From: Gemmatimonadota bacterium
Lineage (GTDB): Bacteria; Gemmatimonadota; Gemmatimonadetes; Gemmatimonadales; GWC2-71-9
Direction: 5' to 3'
Assembly (NCBI GenBank): GCA_029262195.1
Contig: JAJCZX010000027.1
Coordinates: 291,882 to 355,881 of the forward strand
DNA: 64,000 nt
In this document: positions 35,524-44,336 of the stretch, piece after piece
How positions within the stretch are numbered: position 1 is the stretch's first letter
Layout of the letters: every line of letters starts with the position of its first letter
Translations under genes and position numbers: made by a program
Notes under the pieces: generated by a model
Database searches by the model: none
Seen by the model: only the letters and a program-made list of their open reading frames with translations
What the model was told of the DNA's origin: nothing

Positions 35524-36390
35524 ATGACGAAATTTCGGGTTGATGTTTGTGGGGTCCGTGGTTCGATCCCTACTCCTGGAAACAGCACAGCTCGATACGG
35601 AGGCAACACCACATGCGTGTCTGTGGAGGTCTCCGAGGGTGGAGGAAAGCAGCGAATAATTCTTGATGCCGGTACGGGGATACGGGGCCTGGGTGCCCGG
35701 GTGATGAAGAGCGCAGAAACAGAGGTGAATCTCTTCATCAGCCACACGCACTGGGACCATATTCAGGGACTGCCATATTTTGGACCGCTCTTCGATAAGG
35801 AGAGTAGAATAAGGGTGTGGGGAGCAAAGCAGGGTGATGTTGGCCTTGAGAGCGTATTGCGCCGACTCATGGATCCGGTCGTTTTTCCGGTTCCTCTGGA
35901 CGCCCTGGACGCCGAATTGGAGGTTAACCACATCAATAACGGCGGCGTGGAATTGGACCTGTGCAGTGTTACCAACATGCGGGTGAGACACCCCGGACAC
36001 ACGTTGGCCACACGGTTGGACGGTGAAAACGGAAGCGGAAGCGTCGTTTTCGTGCCGGATAACGAACTGGGACCGGGGGGCGATTACGATGTGCCCGCCT
36101 CGTGGAGGAAGGACTTTGTGAAGTTTCTGGAAGGGGCTTCACTCCTTATCCACGATGCGATGTACACGCCGCAAACGTTGCGGAGCGGGTGGGGACACTC
36201 GACATATGAAGAAGCGATTGATGTCGCCGCGGAAGCGGGGGTTGAGAAGTTGATGCTGTTCCATCACAATCCGGATTGCGATGATGGTTGTATGGACCTG
36301 CTTGCAGAAAGCGCCGGCGAATACGCCAATAAAAAGGGGGCCAGATTGGAGATTATCGCTGGCTCTGAGGGAATGGAGATAAACGTCTAA
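35524..36390 (+). CDS. MBL-fold metallohydrolase
   Basis: 288 residues of the metallo-beta-lactamase fold. The metal-binding motif HTHWDHIQG is near residue 78, preceded by VCGVRGSIPTPG and NTTCVSVEV. Downstream His/Asp ligands include RHPGHT, LLIHDAMYT and HHNPD. The opening strands and GSIPTPG resemble PhnP and RNase Z-like phosphodiesterases acting on cyclic phosphates or RNA, but substrate cannot be fixed. There is no signal peptide. It is the first gene of a plus-strand run leading into the CsgG-like and Mla-type genes. Confidence 0.8.
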   Translation: MTKFRVDVCGVRGSIPTPGNSTARYGGNTTCVSVEVSEGGGKQRIILDAGTGIRGLGARVMKSAETEVNLFISHTHWDHIQGLPYFGPLFDKESRIRVWGAKQGDVGLESVLRRLMDPVVFPVPLDALDAELEVNHINNGGVELDLCSVTNMRVRHPGHTLATRLDGENGSGSVVFVPDNELGPGGDYDVPASWRKDFVKFLEGASLLIHDAMYTPQTLRSGWGHSTYEEAIDVAAEAGVEKLMLFHHNPDCDDGCMDLLAESAGEYANKKGARLEIIAGSEGMEINV

Positions 36391-36404
36391 TGGAGGATAA
36401 ACAT

Positions 36405-37100
36405 ATGCGATTCCGTTCAACTATAGCGGTTCTTGCCGCAGCGGTATTCGCTGTGCCAACCGCCGCGCAGGCTCAGGAAATGCCGGGCGTCGCTGTCATG
36501 ACCTTTGAGAACGGCGGATCATACGGCTTGGACAGCGAAAACTTTGACGCTCTGCGAATTGGTCTACAGCAGATGATGATCACCGAGTTTTCTGCGAACC
36601 CGGGACTCCGGGTCGTCGATCGTCACTCGATCAACGAACTGTTGGCCGAACAAGACCTCGACGCATCAGGCCGCGTTGATGACGCCACGGCCGCTCGCAT
36701 TGGCCGAGTTGTCGGCGCGCGCTACATGGTTTTCGGCGGTTTTGTAGATTTTTACGGCGATATGCGTCTCGACATTCGGATCATCAACACTGAAACGTCT
36801 GAAATCGTGAGAACCGAGCAAGTCCGGGATAACCGAGAAGACCTTTATGATATGGTTACCGAGCTTGCCACCAAGGTTACCACCGGGCTGGACCTACCGA
36901 TGATGCCTGAAGCAGTTCGCGAAGCCCGCGCCGAGCGATCCTCGCCGCCAGCTACGGCAGTGCAATTCTATTCCAGAGCCCTGCTTTACGAGGATCGTGG
37001 AGACGCTGAAAGAGCTGCACAACTATATAGTCGTGCCATCCAGGAGTTCCCGGAGTACACCGAAGCCATTGAAGGCTTGGAACAACTGGACCAATCGTAG
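36405..37100 (+). CDS. Secreted CsgG/TolB-like protein with C-terminal TPR
   Basis: 231 residues. A signal peptide ends at AQAQE. Residues ~25-160 follow the CsgG/FlgO pattern of a small alpha/beta domain (VAVMTFENGG, LRVVDRHSINELLAEQDL, ARYMVFGGFVDFYGDMRLDIRIINTET). The last 50 residues form one or two TPR helices (ATAVQFYSRALLYEDRGDAERAAQLYSRAIQEFPEY). The ATG at 36405 is chosen over one at 36390 because GGAGGA at 36392-36397 precedes it. It lies 12 bp before the Mla-type permease gene. CsgG-domain proteins often act at the outer membrane, so a link to lipid transport is possible but unproven. Confidence 0.75.
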   Translation: MRFRSTIAVLAAAVFAVPTAAQAQEMPGVAVMTFENGGSYGLDSENFDALRIGLQQMMITEFSANPGLRVVDRHSINELLAEQDLDASGRVDDATAARIGRVVGARYMVFGGFVDFYGDMRLDIRIINTETSEIVRTEQVRDNREDLYDMVTELATKVTTGLDLPMMPEAVREARAERSSPPATAVQFYSRALLYEDRGDAERAAQLYSRAIQEFPEYTEAIEGLEQLDQS

Positions 37101-37112
37101 TACTTTAGGCGC

Positions 37113-37895
37113 GTGATAGCGCCAATATCAGCAATCGGAAGAGGAATTTCGCGCTGGGTCTCCACCGTTGGAGCCCTGGCGCGATTTCTCTCCGTTATTC
37201 TCGTTGCCGCTGTACGGCTCCCCGCTCCGGGTAGGAAAGTCGTCTGGCGGGTTTTCAAGGACCAAATCTGGTTCACCGCCGTGCAGGCCATCCCCTTGTT
37301 AGCTATCCTATCGGCAATCCTCAGTTTCCTGGTCATATCACAGGCGGTTAAGGAACTCGGCCGACTCGGAGCTTCGGAGTTAATCGGTACACTCCTGGTT
37401 CTTGCCATTGTCCGTGAATTGGGCCCCCTGCTCACTGCTTTGACGGTAGCCGGGCGCTCAGGAACGGCGATCGCATCAGAGTTGGCAACCAACCGGGCCA
37501 TGGGAGAAATTAAAGCCCTTGAGGGAATGGGGATCGACCCGGTCCATTACATAGTTCTCCCCCGTTTCGGCGGCGCAGTGATTTCTATTTTCGGTCTGAT
37601 CATTCTTTTCGACATAGTTGCCATTGCATCGGGCCTGGTAGCAGCGATGAGTAGCGGAATGGCCACTACCCGCTATTTCGAAATCGTCATGCGCTCCCTG
37701 ACATTCCAGGACATCTGGATTACCATCGCCAAGGGATTCGTTTTTGGTGGAGTCATCGGCTTGCTCCCCTCGTTTCAGGGATTGGCCGCAGGAGGAGCCT
37801 CCACGGACGTTCCGGTTGCCGCGAGCAAGGCCATCGTAGGTTCGATGCTCGGAATTTTCTTGCTTTCGGTCGTTTTCGTGTTGTTTTCAATATGA
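37113..37895 (+). CDS. mlaE: Mla-type ABC transporter permease
   Basis: 260 residues with five or so transmembrane helices and the family's coupling region ELGPLLTALTVAGRSGTAIASELATNRAMGEIKALEGMGIDP, which contacts the ATPase. MlaE homodimers move phospholipids between inner-membrane complex and MCE protein. The permease looks fully conserved, in contrast to the ATPase encoded next. GTG 37113 follows TTTAGGCGC; the next gene overlaps by 4 bp. Confidence 0.9.
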   Translation: MIAPISAIGRGISRWVSTVGALARFLSVILVAAVRLPAPGRKVVWRVFKDQIWFTAVQAIPLLAILSAILSFLVISQAVKELGRLGASELIGTLLVLAIVRELGPLLTALTVAGRSGTAIASELATNRAMGEIKALEGMGIDPVHYIVLPRFGGAVISIFGLIILFDIVAIASGLVAAMSSGMATTRYFEIVMRSLTFQDIWITIAKGFVFGGVIGLLPSFQGLAAGGASTDVPVAASKAIVGSMLGIFLLSVVFVLFSI

Positions 37896-38563
37896 CAACA
37901 CCTGCAATTTCGTTTAGCGAGATCGTGACCACAGCCAACGGTGTGGAGTTCACACTGGACGTTCCACACAACCGCTGCGTTGCTATCGTCGGCGACGAAC
38001 GAAGCGGAGTAGATGACCTGTGCGGCGTCGCCCTCGGCCTGGAACCTGCAGGCTCCGGAACGGTCGAAATTGACGGCCAAAATTTATCACAATTGTCTCG
38101 CACTGAAGCGCTCGCCTTCCGCCGAAAACTGGGCTACCTTCCTGCCGGAGACGGTTTGATGCAGAATCTATCTCTCAAAGACAATGTGGCGCTTCCACTG
38201 AGATTCGGTAGCAATTTCGCGGAAAAAGAAATCAACGGTCGTGTGCGCGTCATTCTAGCGGCGTTGCGTATCTCACAAGCCGCCGGTTTGAGACCGGCAG
38301 TGGTGCGAGAGGAACACCGCAGGCGAACAGCCATAGCCAGAGCGCTGGCGTTTGATCCAAACATCCTGCTGCTTGAAGCGCCGTTTGACGGCATCACTGA
38401 CCGTGTTGCCGCGGAGTTGCTGGATATCGCGTTGGGTGGCGAACACTCGGGTGGTTCAAGGCGTACCGTGCTTGTCACGACCCAACACCTGCCTCAGGAA
38501 TTGCTGTCGCGGATCCACAGCATTTACAGAGCCGCCAAGGGAAAACTGCACAAGGAGAGGTAA
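37892..38563 (+). CDS. mlaF: Degenerate MlaF-type ABC ATPase subunit
   Basis: 223 residues aligned end to end with an ABC nucleotide-binding domain but with every catalytic motif altered. The Walker A position reads GDERSGVD (Val40 and Asp41 instead of Lys and Ser/Thr). The Q-loop lacks its Gln (GYLPAGDGL), the signature LSGG is replaced by VREEH, and Walker B reads LLLEAPFDG (Asp to Glu, catalytic Glu to Ala). The H-loop reads VTTQH, losing the expected position. The frame is intact and coupled to both neighbours. It is probably unable to hydrolyse ATP. A structural role or pairing with an ATPase encoded elsewhere is inference. Symbol reflects position and homology only. Confidence 0.8.
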   Translation: MTTPAISFSEIVTTANGVEFTLDVPHNRCVAIVGDERSGVDDLCGVALGLEPAGSGTVEIDGQNLSQLSRTEALAFRRKLGYLPAGDGLMQNLSLKDNVALPLRFGSNFAEKEINGRVRVILAALRISQAAGLRPAVVREEHRRRTAIARALAFDPNILLLEAPFDGITDRVAAELLDIALGGEHSGGSRRTVLVTTQHLPQELLSRIHSIYRAAKGKLHKER

Positions 38564-38565
38564 AG

Positions 38566-39477
38566 ATAGACGCCAGAAGCAGAGACTTTTTCGTCGGGCT
38601 TTTCGTCCTATCGGCCATCGGGGTGATCGCCGCGGCCTTTGTACGTACCGGTCGGCTCCAATCGAACGACCGGATGCCGATTTTCATGCACGCCCAGGTA
38701 GCCACCGACCTTACCAGAGACACAAGAGTTTTCCTTCAAGGCCTCGAAATAGGGAGGCTGAGAAGTGTTGTGCCTGAAATCGACCCGGAAACCCAACAAC
38801 TGAAGTTCCTGGCGCGCCTGGATATAGACGTAGCGTTCGCGGACGGTACTCAACTCCTCCTGCCCGAAAGCACTACCGCTTTTATTTCCAAATCGACTCC
38901 AATCGCTCCCCCTACGATCGAACTTTCCATTCCCAGCAAAGGCATAACGGGTCGGGCGTTTCTCGAGCCGGGAGACACAATCAGCTCCATTCGGCGCGAC
39001 GAAGTTTTGGATGTCCTCACAGATGTGGCCGCCGATCTTACTGACGAGATCTTTGCTACGATTGAGGACCTACGGGGCCTCATATCGACCAGCGTTAGTG
39101 CGATCACCGAAGTCCAGTCTCACGTGGCCACTACCGTACCGAGGGTAGACTCCATATTGGTACAAATTTCTGTCAACCTTGCGGCGACGCAGGCCATGAT
39201 CGAAGACGTCACCCCACGGATTGGAATCATTCAGGACAGTGCCCTGGCAACCATTTCCACAGCGAGAACCACGATCGAAGGGTTTGACAGCCTGAGGATT
39301 TACGTGCAAGATCTGGCTGTGGAAAACGAGGCTTCGATTGAGGAAATCATGCAACAATTGACGCGCACAGCGATAATTCTCGGGCACTTCGCAGACCAGA
39401 TCAGCCGTCGGCCGACGAGGATCCTTACCGGAGTAACGCCTCCCCCCGAGGCTGATTCAGTGGCCAATCTACCGTGA
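38566..39477 (+). CDS. mlaD: MlaD-type MCE-domain protein, apparent ATA start
   Basis: About 303 residues. A transmembrane anchor at residues ~8-26 (FFVGLFVLSAIGVIAAAFV) is followed by the MCE domain (~35-115, VFLQGLEIGRLRSVVPEIDPETQQ, ending SKGITGRAFLEPGD) and a long helical region that would form a periplasmic channel. The only standard start, GTG 38623, would remove most of the anchor. ATA 38566 lies 8 nt after GGAG and gives the N-terminus MDARSRDFFVGLFVL expected for the family. ATT at 38500 is another non-standard option. It starts 2 bp after mlaF and overlaps the HD-GYP gene by 4 bp. Confidence 0.85.
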   Translation: MDARSRDFFVGLFVLSAIGVIAAAFVRTGRLQSNDRMPIFMHAQVATDLTRDTRVFLQGLEIGRLRSVVPEIDPETQQLKFLARLDIDVAFADGTQLLLPESTTAFISKSTPIAPPTIELSIPSKGITGRAFLEPGDTISSIRRDEVLDVLTDVAADLTDEIFATIEDLRGLISTSVSAITEVQSHVATTVPRVDSILVQISVNLAATQAMIEDVTPRIGIIQDSALATISTARTTIEGFDSLRIYVQDLAVENEASIEEIMQQLTRTAIILGHFADQISRRPTRILTGVTPPPEADSVANLP

Positions 39478-41444
39478 AACTAGTCCTCCTTTGCACCGAA
39501 ACCTTCGATTCGAGCCCGATTCGCGGCGCCCTCGAATCAGAAAGCATCGAAGAACGCGTTATTACCAGTACAGCCGACCTTCGAATCGGGAGCGATGAGG
39601 CTGGCGTTTTCATTCTTGACGCACCGGGACGCGAAGTTTTTCGGCGCGACATTCTCAGCAGTTTCGTTGATGCGGGCGGCGCGATAATTTGGACCGGTGC
39701 CGAAGACGAAAGTGATATACCGGCGGCAATACCGGACAACCTCGTCACAGCATTTCTCAGGCAACCCACCTCCGCCCGACGACTTTTGATCTCGATCAGG
39801 GCTGCATACCAGACGGCTCTGGCAAGAGCTGAAACCAATCTCGCCCGAGCAGAGACTACCGATAGGGCCCGCGAAATAAAGGAGCTTACCAGCATCGGCG
39901 TCGCACTTACCACCGAGCGCGACTACAACACGCTGCTAGGTTTGATACTTTCACAGGCCCGGCGGATCACCGGTTCCGACGCCGGGAGTCTTTACGTCGC
40001 TGAAGAACTTGAGAACGGGGCCAATCGCCTGAGGTTCAAGCTCGCGCAGAACCATTCGAGACCTGACATCCCGTTTGTCGAATTCACTATTCCGATGAAC
40101 CACGCCAGCATCGCGGGATACGTGGCATCCACTCACAAACCTCTGGTGATCGACGACGCCTACTTCCTTGCTCCAGACGTAGAGTACGGGTTTAACAAAT
40201 CAATCGATGAAAATTACGGGTATCGTACCAAATCGATGATGACCATACCGATGGCTGACCACAAGGATGAAATCATCGGCGTACTGCAACTCATCAATCG
40301 TAAACATGACTTCGAAGCTCATCTGGAAACGATGGACGACTTCGAAAACCAGGTGACGCCATTCAGTCCCCGTACTGTCGAGATGGTGTCGGCCCTCGCC
40401 GGCCAGGCTGCTGTCTCAATTGAAAACAGCCAGTTGTACGAAAGCATTGAGACTCTATTCGAAGGCTTCGTTACCGCCGCTGTTACAGCGATCGAGCAAC
40501 GCGACCCGACAACGTCAGGTCATTCAGGGCGAGTAGCCGGCATGACGGTGGGTCTGGCGGAGGCGGTCGATCGGGTAGGTGCCGGGAAGTACCGATCGGT
40601 GAGTTTTTCTCGCTCGGAGATCAAAGAGATCCGATACGCGGGACTCCTTCACGACTTTGGAAAAGTCGGGGTACGAGAGCAGGTTCTCGTGAAGTCCAAA
40701 AAACTCTACGAGCCCGACCTCGCCCTGATCAAACAGCGTTACGCCTTCATTAAGCGATCTGCCGAGGCGGATTTCTATCGCAAGCGACTCGAGTTCCTTG
40801 AGGCTGATCGTGAAGACTACGATGGTTTTGTGGCTCAACTGACCAAAGAGTTCGAAGGAAATGTGGCCGATCTCGACCGGTTTGTTAAACTCGTCACTGA
40901 ATCGAATGAGCCTACGATTTTGCCCGAAGGCAATTTCGACGACCTAACCAAATTCGCCAACTATCATTACGACGACATTGACGGAGAGCAGCTTCCCTAT
41001 TTAACCGACGACGAAGCTCGCTACCTGACGATTCGCAAGGGAAGTCTCGACGAAACGGAACGATCTGAAATCGAGAGCCACGTCTCGCATACCTATAAGT
41101 TCCTGCTCCAGATACCGTGGACCAAAGAACTCAAGGATATCCCGATGATTGCCTACGGGCATCACGAAAAGCTAAACGGGAGGGGTTATCCTAGAAGTGT
41201 CGACGCCGTTGATATCCCGATTCAAACGAGGATGATGACCATCGCCGATATCTTCGATGCCCTCACCGCGGCGGATCGACCGTACAAAAGGGCCATGCCC
41301 ACCGAACGGGCTCTGGATATCCTGGCTGACGAGGTCAAAGGTGAAATGCTGGATCCTGATCTCTACAACGTCTTCGTTGAGGCCAAAGCGTTCGAAAAGA
41401 AAGAAGCGCGTGCTTCGGGAATCCTCGAAGGGCCGACTCTGTAG
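39474..41444 (+). CDS. GAF and HD-GYP domain protein, probable cyclic-di-GMP phosphodiesterase
   Basis: 656 residues. Residues 1-~110 resemble a receiver-like fold without the phospho-Asp set. A short coiled coil leads to a GAF domain (~150-325; TERDYNTLLGLILSQARRIT, ending LAGQAAVSIENSQLYE). The HD-GYP domain (~330-640) has TSGHSGRV, HD at 393-394 (LLHDFGKVG), HHEKLNGRGYP at 563-573 and DIFDAL. All metal ligands appear present, so hydrolysis of c-di-GMP is plausible. The span between HD and HHE is about 170 residues, against about 55 in characterised enzymes, because of an inserted helical, acidic region. GTG 39474 overlaps the mlaD stop. Confidence 0.88.
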   Translation: MKLVLLCTETFDSSPIRGALESESIEERVITSTADLRIGSDEAGVFILDAPGREVFRRDILSSFVDAGGAIIWTGAEDESDIPAAIPDNLVTAFLRQPTSARRLLISIRAAYQTALARAETNLARAETTDRAREIKELTSIGVALTTERDYNTLLGLILSQARRITGSDAGSLYVAEELENGANRLRFKLAQNHSRPDIPFVEFTIPMNHASIAGYVASTHKPLVIDDAYFLAPDVEYGFNKSIDENYGYRTKSMMTIPMADHKDEIIGVLQLINRKHDFEAHLETMDDFENQVTPFSPRTVEMVSALAGQAAVSIENSQLYESIETLFEGFVTAAVTAIEQRDPTTSGHSGRVAGMTVGLAEAVDRVGAGKYRSVSFSRSEIKEIRYAGLLHDFGKVGVREQVLVKSKKLYEPDLALIKQRYAFIKRSAEADFYRKRLEFLEADREDYDGFVAQLTKEFEGNVADLDRFVKLVTESNEPTILPEGNFDDLTKFANYHYDDIDGEQLPYLTDDEARYLTIRKGSLDETERSEIESHVSHTYKFLLQIPWTKELKDIPMIAYGHHEKLNGRGYPRSVDAVDIPIQTRMMTIADIFDALTAADRPYKRAMPTERALDILADEVKGEMLDPDLYNVFVEAKAFEKKEARASGILEGPTL

Positions 41445-41467
41445 CAGTTCAGTACCCCGCCCTCAGG

Positions 41468-42475
41468 CTACAACGTAATTTCGCAACCTTCCAACGCCGA
41501 CCTGTTCGCCGCCTCAAGGAGTCGATGAGCGATTAATTGTTCGCCCAGCGGAGGAGGGTCAACTTGGCCTTTGACAGCAGCCAGAAAGTTGGCCCACTGC
41601 GCCCGATGCGATGCCACGAATTGATTCTCTTGTCCTATCACGCCACTCGGCGAAACGTTCACCGGGTTGCCGTTCAACTCCGAGTAGACACGAAGCGGTG
41701 AAAGAGCGGCAGATCCCCTGTCGCCCACCATTTCAAACCAGAACCGTTCGGATGCACCAAAGTATCTCCACGAGACATCGAGAAAGATAGACAGGGCGTT
41801 ATCGCAGGTTATCAGCGCGCACGCCGAGTCTTCGATCTCTGCTTCCGTGGCATCCCACCTGTAGTTGGCACTTACTCGACGAGGCTTGGCTCCCCCCGCA
41901 AGCCAGAAAGCCATATCGATCAACGGCAGGCCCAGATCCAACATCACTCCCCCGCCGGACTGGTCCCTGCGCAATCTCCAGCCCAGCGCGTTGCGTGAAG
42001 GGCGGAAGAAATAGGAGCCAGCCCGAACCGATTTCAGCTCGCCCAGTTCACCCCGTTCAAGATATCGTCGCAGAGCCTGGGAATCATTGCGAAAACGGCT
42101 GTTGGTCCCAGCCATCAAGACTTTGTCATTTGACGCATCGGCATCGATGAGGCGCTGCACCCCGGCCGCGCTGGTAGCAATGGGGCGCTCGCAGAGTACG
42201 TGGGTCCCCGCCGACATCGCTGCCAGCACATGTACTTCGTGCAGATGGTTGGGCGTGCACACAACGACCACATCTGGTTTGGCGGATTTCAACAAGTCCT
42301 CGATGTCGTCATATGTATCGGGGACGTCGAAACGAGTCGCCAGCGCACGGGCTTTGTTAACATCATTGTCGCAAAGAGCAATTACTCGTACATCGTCAAT
42401 CCTGGACGCAACGGGAAGGTGTGCTACCTGTGCGATCCCCCCTGCCCCGATGATTCCGACGGTTATTTCGCTCAT
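41468..42475 (-). CDS. Gfo/Idh/MocA-family NAD(P)-dependent oxidoreductase
   Basis: 335 residues. The dinucleotide-binding motif is VGIIGAGGIAQVAHLP at the start. VVVCTPNHLHEVHVLAAMSAGTHVLCERPIA carries the ExP loop in which Lys is usual; here the residue before Pro is Arg, reading CERPIA. LGLPLIDMAFWLAGG contains the D of the second-domain motif. Substrate is likely a sugar or related polyol, unspecified. It converges on the HD-GYP gene and heads away from the barrel-protein gene located 9 bp upstream. Confidence 0.85.
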   Translation of the reverse strand: MSEITVGIIGAGGIAQVAHLPVASRIDDVRVIALCDNDVNKARALATRFDVPDTYDDIEDLLKSAKPDVVVVCTPNHLHEVHVLAAMSAGTHVLCERPIATSAAGVQRLIDADASNDKVLMAGTNSRFRNDSQALRRYLERGELGELKSVRAGSYFFRPSRNALGWRLRRDQSGGGVMLDLGLPLIDMAFWLAGGAKPRRVSANYRWDATEAEIEDSACALITCDNALSIFLDVSWRYFGASERFWFEMVGDRGSAALSPLRVYSELNGNPVNVSPSGVIGQENQFVASHRAQWANFLAAVKGQVDPPPLGEQLIAHRLLEAANRSALEGCEITL

Positions 42476-42484
42476 TCGAATTAC

Positions 42485-43111
42485 CTACGGTCGCAACATA
42501 AGCCCCGCTCGAACCGAAGCCATGTTTAGTTCGCTGGTCAAACCAAGCCGTACGTCAACGTACGAACTCACGCTCGAAAAAAGGGACACCTCTCCACCAA
42601 ACAGAACGTTGAACCCTGCCGCCACAGTATCAAGAGCGTCTTCAACAAACGTATTATCAACTGCCAGTCCGCTGCCATTGCGAAGGTGTACTCCCAATCC
42701 GAGGCCTCCGTATGTCATTATTCTGGCACCGCGTGAAAATTCGTAGAGAAGATCAAGATCCAACTCCAGGTTGGACCATGAGATATTCCCTACCCCGATA
42801 GTAAAATCATTGGTGGGATCGATAACCACCCTGCGAAGGCTCCTCTCGAATTGAGCAATTTCGTCGGCGTCAAAATCGCCCTTAAAATACGAGAGACCAA
42901 ACATTACCCGCACGCCAGGTGCAAAAGATCCGTAGTCTACACGAATTCCGGCCGCCAATTCTGACTCCAGCCGATCTGACGCAACACCACCAACCTCAAA
43001 TCCGATACCAGAAAATTTTAGGCCTTCGTAGCTAAATTCGTCAAGAAGCCCCTGTCCGACCAATGGCCCTGGCAGAAGTAGTAGCGCAATAAAACTAATT
43101 GTTCTTTTCAA
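42485..43111 (-). CDS. Probable outer-membrane beta-barrel protein
   Basis: 208 residues with a signal peptide (TISFIALLLLPGPLVGQG) and alternating hydrophobic strands with aromatic residues at strand ends (GIGFEVGGVASDRL, VRVMFGLSYFKGDF, IMTYGGLGLGVHL, YVDVRLGLTSELN). The C-terminus MASVRAGLMLRP ends in a strand, though not with the classic terminal Phe. This is the usual profile of an 8-stranded barrel of unknown function. The 5' end overlaps the SpoIID-like gene by 17 bp. Confidence 0.65.
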   Translation of the reverse strand: MKRTISFIALLLLPGPLVGQGLLDEFSYEGLKFSGIGFEVGGVASDRLESELAAGIRVDYGSFAPGVRVMFGLSYFKGDFDADEIAQFERSLRRVVIDPTNDFTIGVGNISWSNLELDLDLLYEFSRGARIMTYGGLGLGVHLRNGSGLAVDNTFVEDALDTVAAGFNVLFGGEVSLFSSVSSYVDVRLGLTSELNMASVRAGLMLRP

Positions 43112-44336
43112 TGCTTGTCCCCGGTAGATAGTGACTTAGAATTGTACGATAACTCTGCCCGGCTCTGGCCCGACCGATGGCTCCCCACTGGCACATCCCA
43201 ACACCATGACCAAATCCAGCGCCGCTGGCACGAAGGCGGGGGCCGATTGGACCGTCCACCGTAGAAAATGTCACGGCGTTGCTCCTCAAAGAACCGCCGT
43301 CGGGGCGCCTTAGAACCTCCCTGATGCGCGGGCCGGTGACCGGAATCTCGCCGCTCTCTGTGACGATACGCATCTCGGTGACACGCCCCGATTCCCCCAC
43401 CCTGTATACCTCCAAAGCGGTGGGCAACGCCACATCCTCCGGGTCGATACCGATAGCCTGCTGCAGGGTCTCCCTCAGGATGGCTCTGAGTTCCTCCGCC
43501 TCCCACTCAACCACCCATCGAAAATGCGGAGAAGCATCACAATAGAAACGGTCCCCAATCTGGTCAGACACCGACTGCAGGTACGGGCGACTCGAAACCG
43601 TCGCAAACGCCTCTTCGGGTGTTGCTGTTGAGTGACCGCAGGTCGAGTGATAGAACACATCGATGACCCGGCCCTGATAGGTTAACACTTCGCCGGCAGT
43701 TTCTCGCACGGCCCTGAGGATGGTCGAATTTTCAGCGTCGACCCCGCGATATCCCTGATCGCTAACCGAACCCGCCATATCGAACCCACTGGAAGCCCAC
43801 TTCCCACGATTCCTCAAAGCATAAGTACGTGCCGCAACAGCCTGGGCCTTCAACGCTTCAATTTCATCTGCCGGGCGAAGCCCGAGTTCAACGCCGACGA
43901 CGCCAGCTATGTAGTCTTCGAGACCGACGACGTTTACTGCCGTCACCGCTCCACCCCTTAGGATCAACTCAACATCACCCCTGTAACGGGTCCCGTTTAC
44001 CATTACTGGGCTACCTGACCCAGTAATTCTCAGCCCACCCATCGTCTCGTTTACTCCACCGCCGGATACGCGCAACCTCCCTCCTTCAGGAGCAACGGTC
44101 AGAACTTCATTTCTTCCGATCCTGACCGTGTTACCACGGTCTCCGGTGCCCACAAGGCCACCGCTGCTTTGCAGCTGCGCAGATTGCCCCCCGATTACAA
44201 CACCGATCCTCAGCGTGGCCTGACCGCCGGACGGAGAGCCAACACGCCCGGAACCTCCCCCGCAAGCCATCGACAGCACAGTCGTCAGCACGATCCAGTG
44301 CCGTGGAGTTAACACATACAGGTTTCTATTTTTCAA
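43095..44336 (-). CDS. SpoIID/LytB-domain lipoprotein
   Basis: 413 residues with a lipobox at LSMAC. The central region (~95-400) has the SpoIID hallmarks YIAGVVGVELGLRPADEIEALKAQAVAARTYALRN, VIDVFYHSTCGHSTATPEEAF and, near the end, GFGHGVGMCQWGAIGRA. SpoIID-type proteins are peptidoglycan lytic transglycosylases acting on denuded glycan; non-sporulators use them in wall remodelling. The catalytic Glu of SpoIID corresponds to the ELGLRPADE region. Overlaps rimO by 4 bp on one side and the barrel gene by 17 bp on the other. Confidence 0.88.
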   Translation of the reverse strand: MKNRNLYVLTPRHWIVLTTVLSMACGGGSGRVGSPSGGQATLRIGVVIGGQSAQLQSSGGLVGTGDRGNTVRIGRNEVLTVAPEGGRLRVSGGGVNETMGGLRITGSGSPVMVNGTRYRGDVELILRGGAVTAVNVVGLEDYIAGVVGVELGLRPADEIEALKAQAVAARTYALRNRGKWASSGFDMAGSVSDQGYRGVDAENSTILRAVRETAGEVLTYQGRVIDVFYHSTCGHSTATPEEAFATVSSRPYLQSVSDQIGDRFYCDASPHFRWVVEWEAEELRAILRETLQQAIGIDPEDVALPTALEVYRVGESGRVTEMRIVTESGEIPVTGPRIREVLRRPDGGSLRSNAVTFSTVDGPIGPRLRASGAGFGHGVGMCQWGAIGRARAGQSYRTILSHYLPGTSIEKNN

